Assembly: GCA_031254955.1 (NCBI GenBank)
Contig: JAIRTK010000406.1
Location: 1-5,430 of the forward strand
DNA: 5,430 nucleotides
Reading direction: 5' to 3'
Origin: Opitutaceae bacterium
Lineage (GTDB): Bacteria > Verrucomicrobiota > Verrucomicrobiia > Opitutales > Opitutaceae
Positions within the stretch are counted from its first letter, which is position 1. Each line of letters begins with the position of its first letter. The notes beneath the pieces were generated by a model. The model had not been told where the DNA came from. It saw only the letters and a list, made by a program, of their open reading frames with translations, and made no database searches. The position numbers and the translations under genes are program-made. Below, one piece after another: positions 1 to 5,430 of the stretch.

Positions 1-352
1 CGTGAGCCGTGAGTAGAAACAGCGGTGGTGATAAGCCCCGGAGGGGCGACGCGCAGCGCATTCGTAGGGCCGTGACCTTGCGTCAGGCACGCGCTGCCTT
101 GCGCAATCTCGGGCCTATAAGAACCGCCGCTTCGGCGGCAGCGCGTGCGCGTCGCGCGCGCGTCGTCGGGCGGTCCGCGCGGCCTCCTCGCCGCCTCCTG
201 TATCAGAATGATGAATACGCGCGGACGCGCCGGTGTTTTATGGGGGCGGCGCGGAAACGCATAAGTCGTCTTTTTTACCTCTGGAAGGGCCGGAAATAAG
301 TCGAGAAATAATCATTGCGTTCGCACGGGGCCGCGCTACATCCAGAACCCGT
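1..352. other. Non-coding region upstream of the SWIB gene
   Basis: No frame here looks like a real protein. The open frames are Arg/Ala-rich translations of GC-rich DNA, and none has a recognisable domain. The first 140 bases hold several inverted repeats, annotated separately. Bases 140-190 are mostly alternating GC, and bases 260-320 are AT-richer, as expected of the region that should carry the SWIB promoter. I could not identify a convincing -35/-10 pair: the best match, TTGCGT at 315-320 with TACATC at 337-342, agrees at only about half the positions. No tRNA or rRNA sequence was recognised. Confidence 0.6.
35..139 (+). other. Cluster of potential RNA hairpins; possible structured RNA
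   Basis: Three inverted repeats follow each other. GCCCC (35-39) pairs with GGGGC (43-47) around a GGA loop. TTGCG (78-82) plus AGGCA (85-89) pair with TGCCT (95-99) plus CGCAA (102-106), leaving a 2x2 internal loop and a 5-base loop; this hairpin can be enclosed by 67-71 pairing with 112-116, including one G-U pair. GCCGC (126-130) pairs with GCGGC (135-139) around a TTCG tetraloop, a very stable loop in RNA. None is followed by a T-run, so they are not obvious intrinsic terminators. A small non-coding RNA or a structured leader is possible, but no known family was recognised. GC-rich DNA makes such pairings by chance fairly often, and the strand is a guess. Confidence 0.25.
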
Positions 353-625
353 ATGGCTAAAAAATCCGCTCGTAAACCAAACGCTGCTTTTATGAAACCG
401 GTTCAACCCGACGCCGTCCTCGCGGCTGTCGTCGGCGCGAAGCCCCTTCCTCGCACGGAACTTACCAAGAAGCTCTGGGACTACATCAAAAAGAATGGTC
501 TTCAGGACAAAAAGGAAAAGACCAAGATCAATGCCGACGACAAGCTGAAGCCCGTCTTTGGCGGCAAGAAGTCCGTCAGCATGTTCGAGATGACGAAGCT
601 GGTTTCCGCGCATCTGGCGAAGTAA
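353..625 (+). CDS. Stand-alone SWIB/MDM2-domain protein, 90 aa
   Basis: This is a small basic protein consisting almost entirely of one SWIB domain. A Lys/Arg-rich N-terminus (residues 1-15) precedes the domain at about residues 17-90. Recognisable elements are VQPDAVLAAVVG (17-28), PLPRTELTKKLWDYIKKNGLQ (split here as 31-41 and 42-51), the INADDKLKPVFGGKK stretch (59-73), and the closing helix MFEMTKLVSAHL (77-88). SWIB domains occur in eukaryotic chromatin-remodelling subunits (BAF60/SWI-SNF) and MDM2. In Chlamydiota and Verrucomicrobiota they occur as short free proteins or fused to topoisomerase; their bacterial role is not established, and a DNA- or nucleoid-associated role is inferred. 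The ATG at 353 was chosen because it begins MAKKSARKP, typical of the family; the upstream GTG at 233 adds 40 residues without family likeness. No clear Shine-Dalgarno precedes it. The gene uses more A/T-ending codons than the kinases and appears monocistronic because of the terminator behind it. Confidence 0.93.
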   Translation: MAKKSARKPNAAFMKPVQPDAVLAAVVGAKPLPRTELTKKLWDYIKKNGLQDKKEKTKINADDKLKPVFGGKKSVSMFEMTKLVSAHLAK

Positions 626-646
626 AAGCCCCGTTGTTTGTTTCCG

Positions 647-680
647 AAACCGCCGCCAGCCAGCCTGGCGGCGGTTTTTT
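647..680 (+). terminator. Intrinsic terminator after the SWIB gene
   Basis: A perfect 13-bp inverted repeat (647-659 with 665-677, core CCGCCGCCAG/CTGGCGGCGG) encloses the 5-base loop CCAGC. The right arm runs directly into six T residues (675-680). It lies 21 bases after the SWIB stop codon. The A-run opening the left arm also allows weak bidirectional function, but nothing on the - strand needs it. This separates the SWIB transcript from the kinase genes. Confidence 0.92.
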
Positions 681-837
681 ATGTCCGTGCCGAAAAATTT
701 TCGCCACAGTCGGCGCGGATTCAGAGTATATTCCTTGCACGCATGTTGACGTTCTCCCACAGCGCCCCCTCCCGTCGCCGGTGCGCCGGCCTCCCGTGGC
801 CCGCCCGCGCAACCGCCAACCCGGCCTTCGCATCGGC

Positions 838-3051
838 ATGACCCAAAAACGCAAAATCGCGGTGTTCGTGCTGATCTTTCTCGTGGGCCTGGCCGCGGGC
901 GGTCTCAGGTGGCCCCGCACGGTGGCGAAGCAGCGCGCGGAACTTGAGCGCGAGTTGCTCCACTACGCGCTTTCCTTTCCCATCGCGAAAACCTCCGGGT
1001 TGACCGGACGGCGCGCCGACATGGGAACGGAGCTGTTTCGACACATTTCCACCCGGCTGGCCACCGTGCGCGAGGCGCGTCCGGGCGTGGGTTTCCTGGG
1101 CCTGCTGCGGCTGGACCTCGCCACCGGCCACGTGGTCTGCCTGGCCGCGACGGGCGCGACGGAAGAGGAGGACGTGCCCCTGCGTCCGGGCGATTCGCGC
1201 GACGGCACGGCGGACGCGCGGGCGGCGCGGGAACTGGCCGGCGGCGCGACGACGGCCATGAACCTGTCGTATCGCGACTGGGCGGGCAAATACTGGATTT
1301 CGGGTTACACCATCGCCGGCGGCGGGCGCGCCGCCCGGGGCGGCCCCTTCGTCGATGTGCTGCGTTACGACATTGACGCCCGCCATTGGGCGCGGGCGAT
1401 CGGGAGGGCGGTGGTGGAGCGGGTGCTGGCGGTGTGGCTGCTGCTGGGGCTGCCCTTCGCGGCGTTTCTGCTGGGCAAACGCCACAACCGCCAGGAAATG
1501 TTGATCCAGAAACTCAGCGAAGCCGTCGAGCAAAGCGACACCGCCATCATGATCACCGACATTTACGGCGGCATCGAATACGTGAACCCGTGCTTCTGCA
1601 AACAAATCGGCTACACGCACGAGGAGCTGATGCGCATGAAATGGCGCTCGCTGCGCACCGTGACGCCGAAGCCGGAGGAAATCGCCCGGCGCCTCGCGCT
1701 GCTGCGCGCGGGCATCCCCTGGGACGCCGAGTGGGAATTCCGCCGCAAAAACGGCGAGACCTACCCGGTGCGCGCCACGGTGACGCCCGTGCGCGGCGCC
1801 CTCGGCAAGGTGCTGGCCACCATCCTCGTCATCAGCGACATCAGCGAACGCAAAAAACAGGAGCGGATGCTGCGGCGCGCGAAGGAAAAGGCCGAGGAGG
1901 CGGACCGCGCCAAAAGCGTGTTTCTCGCCATCATGAGCCACGAGGTGCGCACGCCGCTCAACGGCATCGTGGGCTTTTCCGGCCTGCTGCGAAACACGGA
2001 ACTGACGCCGGAGCAGGAAGGCTATGTCGAAACCATACGCAAAAGCGGCGAGACGCTGGTGCGCCTGACCAGCGACATCCTCACCCTGTCCCGCATCGAA
2101 TCGGGAAAACTGCAACTGGAACCGGTGCCCACCGACCCGCGCCTGCTCGTCGAGGAAACCCTGGAGCAAGCCGCCGCGCAAACGGAAGGGCGCGCGCTCG
2201 ACCTGCTGCACGAAGTCGCTCCCGGCGTGCCGGAAACCGTGCTGATCGACAGCACCTGCCTGCGACAAGCGCTGCTGAACTTCACCGGCAACGCCATCAA
2301 ATTCACCGCCTCGGGCGAGGTGGAGATACGCCTGGAAACGCCCCCCGCCGACGCGCCGCCCGCCGGGCACGCCCCCCGGACCGGCGAACGAAAGGCGACC
2401 CTGCTCTTCTCGGTGCGCGACACCGGCATCGGCATCGCGACAGCCAGCCATGAAAAACTCTTCCAGCCCTTCTCGCAGGTGGACTCGACCAATTCGCGCC
2501 GCTACGGCGGCGCCGGACTGGGACTGGCGATCTCCCGCCACCTCGTGCGCCTGCTCGGCGGCGAAGTGCGCGTCGAAAGCGAGCCGGGGAGCGGGACCGT
2601 CTTCTATTTCTCCGTCGCATGCGCCCTGCCCGCGAACGCCGCGCCGCCCGCGCCGGATGACCGCCTGGCCCGGCTGCGCGTGGCCGTCGTCACGGCCACC
2701 GCCGGCATGACGCGCGAGCTTGCCCGCGAACTGAAAGCGCGCGGCGCCACCGTGTCCACGCCCGCGCCCGCCGCGCTGGCGGCGGCGGAAAACGACTGGG
2801 ACCTCGCGCTCGTGGATTGCGCGGTCGCGGACGACGCGCCGGCATGGACCGCGATCACGACCCGCCTCGGCCCCCGCCCGGCGCGCATCCTGGGGCTGTT
2901 GGACGCAAACGCGGGCACGGCGGAACGACAAGTGCGCCGCGGGCAATTCCAGTTTCTGCTGACCAAACCGGTGAGCCACGGGACGCTGGCCCGGCAACTC
3001 GCCCGCATGGCCGGACGCGACGAAAAAAGCGCCGCCTCCCATGCGCCCTAG
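838..3051 (+). CDS. Hybrid sensor histidine kinase with degenerate receiver
   Basis: Membrane sensor kinase of 737 aa that should autophosphorylate on His in response to an unknown signal. Order of parts: TM1 about 7-23 after a basic MTQKRK start; extracytoplasmic sensor about 24-190, with no family recognised (possibly Cache-like); TM2 about 196-213; PAS/PAC about 227-340 with [14 protein letters not shown] and [11 protein letters not shown]; short coiled coil; HisKA about 358-423 with [10 protein letters not shown] and phospho-acceptor H368; HATPase_c about 470-594 with N-box N485, G1 DTGIGI (528-533), F-box FQPF (542-545) and G2 GGAGLG (557-562). A receiver-like domain follows at about 612-725. 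It keeps the acceptor position D660 and K710 (TKP), but the acidic pair is replaced by T619-A620 and the switch Thr/Ser is missing, so phosphotransfer to it is doubtful. The ATG at 838 places TM1 right after a short basic leader; a TTG at 634 would start inside the terminator region. No Shine-Dalgarno is seen. A paralogue follows after 30 bases, with no terminator between them. Confidence 0.95.
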   Translation: MTQKRKIAVFVLIFLVGLAAGGLRWPRTVAKQRAELERELLHYALSFPIAKTSGLTGRRADMGTELFRHISTRLATVREARPGVGFLGLLRLDLATGHVVCLAATGATEEEDVPLRPGDSRDGTADARAARELAGGATTAMNLSYRDWAGKYWISGYTIAGGGRAARGGPFVDVLRYDIDARHWARAIGRAVVERVLAVWLLLGLPFAAFLLGKRHNRQEMLIQKLSEAVEQSDTAIMITDIYGGIEYVNPCFCKQIGYTHEELMRMKWRSLRTVTPKPEEIARRLALLRAGIPWDAEWEFRRKNGETYPVRATVTPVRGALGKVLATILVISDISERKKQERMLRRAKEKAEEADRAKSVFLAIMSHEVRTPLNGIVGFSGLLRNTELTPEQEGYVETIRKSGETLVRLTSDILTLSRIESGKLQLEPVPTDPRLLVEETLEQAAAQTEGRALDLLHEVAPGVPETVLIDSTCLRQALLNFTGNAIKFTASGEVEIRLETPPADAPPAGHAPRTGERKATLLFSVRDTGIGIATASHEKLFQPFSQVDSTNSRRYGGAGLGLAISRHLVRLLGGEVRVESEPGSGTVFYFSVACALPANAAPPAPDDRLARLRVAVVTATAGMTRELARELKARGATVSTPAPAALAAAENDWDLALVDCAVADDAPAWTAITTRLGPRPARILGLLDANAGTAERQVRRGQFQFLLTKPVSHGTLARQLARMAGRDEKSAASHAP
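1891..1980 (+). repeat. Near-identical paralogue block, copy A (HisKA)
   Basis: This 90-base stretch encodes the coiled coil and His-box region of the first kinase. It matches 4165-4254 in the second kinase at 87 of 90 positions by eye, and two of the three differences are silent. A second block, 2401-2436, is identical over 36 bases to 4687-4722 (G1 box). Such DNA-level identity exceeds that of the rest of the two genes. It points to recent duplication, or to gene conversion that homogenises the catalytic core. Confidence 0.85.
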
Positions 3052-3081
3052 ACCCGCGCGCCGGCCACGAAAAAAACCGCC

Positions 3082-5430
3082 ATGTCCCTCAAACTCACCA
3101 ACCGCAAACTCGCCCTCGCCGCCCTGCTCGTCATCGTGGCCGGCGTGCTCGCCGGCCTGCACACCTACGCGCACAAAAAAAACCTCCGCCAGCTCGCATG
3201 GCAGGCCGGCATGAAAATGCTCGCGCTCTCGTTCCCGGCGGAAGAACTGGCGCGGCTGGCCGGCGCGCCCGCCGACACGCAAACCGACCCATACCAGAAA
3301 ATCAAAGTCCGGCTGGACAACATGTGCGCCGACCACCCCGACATCATCGCCCTGCGCCTCCTGCGCTGCGACCCCGCGACCGGAACCATCATCCACCTCG
3401 CCAGCTCGTCCAAACCCGACGCCTCCGCCCCCCTCCGGCCCGGCGCGATTTTCCCCGACCTCATCGACCCCGCGACCCGGCGCTCCCTGATTGCCGGCGC
3501 CCCCGGCACCTCCCACTTCAAAACCACCCCCGGCCACGACCATAGAAAAACCGGCTACATCGCCATCCCGCGCCCTCCCGCCGACCTCTCCGCCGGCGCC
3601 CCAGCCGACCTCTCCGCCGGCGCGCCCGTGGACATCGCCTCCTGCGAACTGGACCTGCGCCGGGTGCGCGCCGAAGCCACCCGAGCCGGCATTCACCGCG
3701 CCTTCGACGTGTGGCTGCTCCTCGGCCTGCCACTCACCGCGTATATCATCACCCGGCTCAGCATCGGCCGCAAAAACGTGATCCAAAAACTCAGCGAAGC
3801 CGTCGAACAAAGCGAAAACGCCATCCTCATCGCCGGCCTCGACGGACGCATCGAATACGCCAACGCCAGCCTGTGCCGCCAGACCGGCCACACCCGCGAG
3901 GAATTGACGGCCTCGCAATGGCACGCCCTGCTGGGCAAGGACCTGACGCCCGAGGAAGCCCGCCGGCACGGACAACACCTGCGCGACGGCATCCCCCTGG
4001 ACACCGAACGGCTCTTCCGCCGCAAAAACGGCGAAACCTACTCCGTGCGCGCCGCCATGACCCCCGTGCGCGCGCGCGGCGAGGCCTCCGGCTTCATCCT
4101 CATCATCACCGACATCACCAAACGCAAAAGGCAGGGCGAAAAACTGCGCCGCGCGAAAGAACGCGCCGAGGAGGCGGATCGCGCCAAAAGCGTGTTTCTC
4201 GCCATGATGAGCCACGAAGTGCGCACGCCGCTCAACGGCATCGTGGGCTTTTCCAACCTGCTCCTCGACACCGGCCTCACGCCGGAACAGACCGGCTACG
4301 TCGAAACCATCCGCAACAGCGGCGAGGCGCTCGTGCGCCTGACCAGCGACATCCTCGACCTGTCCCGCGTGGAATCCGGCGCGATACAAGTCGAATACGG
4401 CCCCTGCGACCCGCGCGCCCTCATCGAGGAAGTGCTCGACATCATGGCGGAAAAAGCCGCGGGCAGACACGTGCAACTCCTGCACGAAATCAACCCCGAA
4501 GTGCCGCGGGAAATCATGACCGACGCGGACCGGCTGCGGCAGGTGCTGATCAACCTCTCCGGCAACGCGGTCAAATTCACCTCCGACGGCGAAGTCGAAC
4601 TCCGCGTCGGCGTGTCCGCCTCGCTCTCGGCGGCGCCCTTCATCCCCGCCGGCGCGGACGCCCCCGCCGACAACAACACGATCACGCTGCTCTTCTCGGT
4701 GCGCGACACCGGCATCGGCATCCCCGTGGAGAAACAGAAAATGCTGTTTGATCCGTTCACGCAGGTGGATTCATCCGCGGCCCGCCGCTTCGAAGGCTCG
4801 GGCCTCGGACTGGCGATCTCGCGCAACCTCGTGCGCCTGATGGGCGGCGACATCGGCGTCGAAAGCGAGCCGGGCAAAGGCTCGGTGTTCCATTTCTCGA
4901 TTCAATGCCAGCCGCTGCCCGCCGCCGCCAGCGACGCAACCACGCCCACCCTGTCCGCCACGCCCTTCCCCCCCGCACCACCCTTTCCCCCCGCACCACC
5001 CTTTCCCCCCGCACCGCCCTTCCCGTCCGCACCGCCCTTCCCGACCGAACCACCCGCACGGCCACGCCCCCCTCTGTCCACGCCGCCCTTCCCGCTCATT
5101 CCGCCTATCTCATCCGCCTCGCCCGCACCGGCCACCCTCTCCCCATCGCCCATCCCGTCCGCATCACCCGCCCGGCCCTCCCCGCTCATCCCGACCGTCC
5201 CGACAGCCCCGCCCATCCCGCTCGCTCAGTCCGCTCCATCCGCTCCCTCCGCCTCGCCATCACCCGTCCGGCCCTCCCCGCCCATCCCGCCCGCTCAGCC
5301 CGCTCCGTCCGCTCCATCCACCTCGCCATCACCGTCCGGCCTCTCCGCTCCGACCTTCCCCCCCCCCCACCCCCCTACCGGCCCCCCGTGCGACCCCCCC
5401 CCCCTAGCCCCCCCCCCGGCCCCCCAGGGC
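3082..5430 (+). CDS. Second sensor histidine kinase, partial at window end
   Basis: This frame has no stop from the ATG at 3082 to the end of the window (783 residues so far); the gene is cut by the window or contig edge. It is a paralogue of the preceding kinase. Parts: TM1 about 10-26; extracytoplasmic sensor about 27-206, clearly different from that of its neighbour; TM2 about 207-224; PAS/PAC about 238-350 with [12 protein letters not shown] and [11 protein letters not shown]; HisKA about 368-433 with [10 protein letters not shown] and phospho-acceptor H378; HATPase_c about 482-608 with N-box N495, G1 DTGIGI (542-547), F-box FDPF (556-559) and G2 GSGLGL (572-577). All kinase catalytic motifs are intact. 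From residue 614 on, the protein becomes a Pro/Ala/Ser tail (70 prolines in 170 residues) with tandem repeats. In the first kinase the same point has only a short Pro/Ala linker before the receiver, so a receiver may lie beyond the edge. The start is the only plausible one after the previous stop and mirrors the neighbour (basic leader, then TM1). There is no Shine-Dalgarno. Probably co-transcribed with the upstream kinase. Reading frame is secure to about 4920 and less so in the C-rich tail. Confidence 0.92.
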   Translation, partial: MSLKLTNRKLALAALLVIVAGVLAGLHTYAHKKNLRQLAWQAGMKMLALSFPAEELARLAGAPADTQTDPYQKIKVRLDNMCADHPDIIALRLLRCDPATGTIIHLASSSKPDASAPLRPGAIFPDLIDPATRRSLIAGAPGTSHFKTTPGHDHRKTGYIAIPRPPADLSAGAPADLSAGAPVDIASCELDLRRVRAEATRAGIHRAFDVWLLLGLPLTAYIITRLSIGRKNVIQKLSEAVEQSENAILIAGLDGRIEYANASLCRQTGHTREELTASQWHALLGKDLTPEEARRHGQHLRDGIPLDTERLFRRKNGETYSVRAAMTPVRARGEASGFILIITDITKRKRQGEKLRRAKERAEEADRAKSVFLAMMSHEVRTPLNGIVGFSNLLLDTGLTPEQTGYVETIRNSGEALVRLTSDILDLSRVESGAIQVEYGPCDPRALIEEVLDIMAEKAAGRHVQLLHEINPEVPREIMTDADRLRQVLINLSGNAVKFTSDGEVELRVGVSASLSAAPFIPAGADAPADNNTITLLFSVRDTGIGIPVEKQKMLFDPFTQVDSSAARRFEGSGLGLAISRNLVRLMGGDIGVESEPGKGSVFHFSIQCQPLPAAASDATTPTLSATPFPPAPPFPPAPPFPPAPPFPSAPPFPTEPPARPRPPLSTPPFPLIPPISSASPAPATLSPSPIPSASPARPSPLIPTVPTAPPIPLAQSAPSAPSASPSPVRPSPPIPPAQPAPSAPSTSPSPSGLSAPTFPPPHPPTGPPCDPPPLAPPPAPQG
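3577..3624 (+). repeat. 24-bp in-frame tandem duplication in the sensor
   Basis: Two adjacent 24-base units (3577-3600 and 3601-3624) agree at 22 of 24 positions. Each encodes PADLSAGA in the extracytoplasmic sensor of the second kinase (about residues 166-181). The two differences are silent third-position changes. It looks like a recent slippage duplication that lengthened a loop of the sensor; the first kinase has no counterpart. Confidence 0.85.
4165..4254 (+). repeat. Near-identical paralogue block, copy B (HisKA)
   Basis: Partner of 1891-1980: 87 of 90 positions match by eye. It covers the coiled coil and the [10 protein letters not shown] box of the second kinase. The one amino-acid change is Ile to Met two residues before the SHE sequence. 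Confidence 0.85.
4963..5052 (+). repeat. Five tandem 18-bp units encoding Pro-Phe-Pro repeats
   Basis: Five adjoining 18-base units start at 4963, 4981, 4999, 5017 and 5035. The central unit is CCCTTTCCCCCCGCACCA. They encode PFPPAP three times, then PFPSAP and PFPTEP. Units 1-3 differ only by third-position changes; units 4 and 5 are more diverged, so the array has decayed toward its 3' side. It lies in the tail of the second kinase, 45 bases after the last recognisable HATPase_c residues. A further PFP occurs at 5086-5094. Confidence 0.9.
5161..5348 (+). repeat. Diverged longer repeats in the Pro-rich tail
   Basis: Two overlapping repeat relations are visible. A 33-base motif at 5161-5193 recurs at 5257-5289 with about three mismatches, 96 bases apart (in frame). 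A unit of about 69 bases at 5212-5280 is followed directly by a similar unit at 5281-5348. The second copy lacks one C in the TCACCCGTCCGG segment (TCACCGTCCGG), so the two copies are read in different frames beyond that point. Translated, both give Pro/Ser/Ala-rich sequence. Confidence 0.7.
5353..5430. other. Poly-C low-complexity end of the window
   Basis: The last 78 bases are mostly C. Uninterrupted runs are 11 C at 5358-5368, 6 C at 5370-5375, 6 C at 5382-5387, 11 C at 5394-5404, 10 C at 5408-5417 and 6 C at 5420-5425. The kinase frame stays open across them, but C-rich DNA offers few stop codons in any forward frame, so this is weak support for coding. Runs of this length are error-prone in sequencing, and their position at the very end suggests a contig edge of poor quality. 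True repeat-tail sequence is the alternative. Confidence 0.7.

Noticed and set aside
9..299. 96-codon frame at the left edge
   Set aside because: Arg/Ala-rich translation of hairpin-rich GC DNA, with no domain; it overlaps the start region of the SWIB gene's leader.
233..352. N-terminal extension of the SWIB protein from GTG 233
   Set aside because: The 40 extra residues show no family likeness, while ATG 353 gives the usual short basic N-terminus.
727..732. TATATT as a -10 box for the kinase operon
   Set aside because: It is the best AT-rich hexamer in the leader, but no -35-like element lies 16-18 bases upstream. The TTGACG at 746-751 has no -10 partner downstream.
634..837. N-terminal extension of the first kinase from TTG 634
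   Set aside because: It would be translated through the intrinsic terminator hairpin and would put 68 Pro/Arg-rich residues before TM1. The ATG at 838 gives a normal basic leader plus TM1, like the second kinase.
721..4485. Very long open frame on the - strand (1254 codons)
   Set aside because: It lies antisense to both kinases and is Gly/Ala/Arg/His-rich with no domain. GC-rich genes with C/G third positions commonly leave such antisense frames open. Its internal similarity merely mirrors the two paralogous kinases.
4902..5216. Gly/Lys-rich repeat protein on the - strand (GKGGAG repeats)
   Set aside because: It is the complement of the Pro-rich repeat tail of the second kinase; the + strand frame continues directly from an intact kinase core.
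4963..5348. CRISPR-like array
   Set aside because: The 18-bp units are contiguous without unique spacers, are in frame with the kinase and lack palindromic character; no cas genes are present.

Overview
The window looks like chromosomal DNA from a GC-rich bacterium, most likely of the Verrucomicrobiota (Opitutaceae-like). This rests on three weak clues: a stand-alone 90-residue SWIB-domain protein (a gene type common in Verrucomicrobiota and Chlamydiota), strongly C/G-ending codons, and three start codons without a recognisable Shine-Dalgarno sequence. The placement is inferred from gene content, not from a marker gene.

Layout, all genes on the + strand: (1) 1-352, no convincing gene, but several stable potential RNA hairpins in its first 140 bases; (2) 353-625, the SWIB-domain protein, closed by a textbook intrinsic terminator at 647-680; (3) 681-837, a leader without a clear promoter; (4) 838-3051, a complete 737-residue membrane hybrid sensor histidine kinase (two membrane segments around an extracytoplasmic sensor, then PAS, HisKA, HATPase_c and a degenerate receiver); (5) 30 bases later, 3082-5430, a second kinase of the same architecture, a tandem paralogue. 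Its frame has no stop and runs off the window end. After a complete HATPase_c domain it enters a proline-rich low-complexity tail of at least 170 residues, built partly from tandem repeats and ending in long poly-C runs.

The two kinases are probably co-transcribed. Their PAS and catalytic parts are very similar, locally almost identical in DNA, while their extracytoplasmic sensors differ. This suggests duplication followed by sensor divergence, so that two signals feed similar phosphorelay outputs. No separate response regulator or Hpt gene is visible. The most interesting points are the unfinished second kinase with its repeat-expanded tail, which sits where the first kinase has only a short Pro/Ala linker before its receiver; the first kinase's receiver, which has lost its acidic pocket; and the possible structured RNA at the left edge. 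No clearly new multi-gene system is visible. The extreme C-rich end may be partly a sequencing or assembly artefact.
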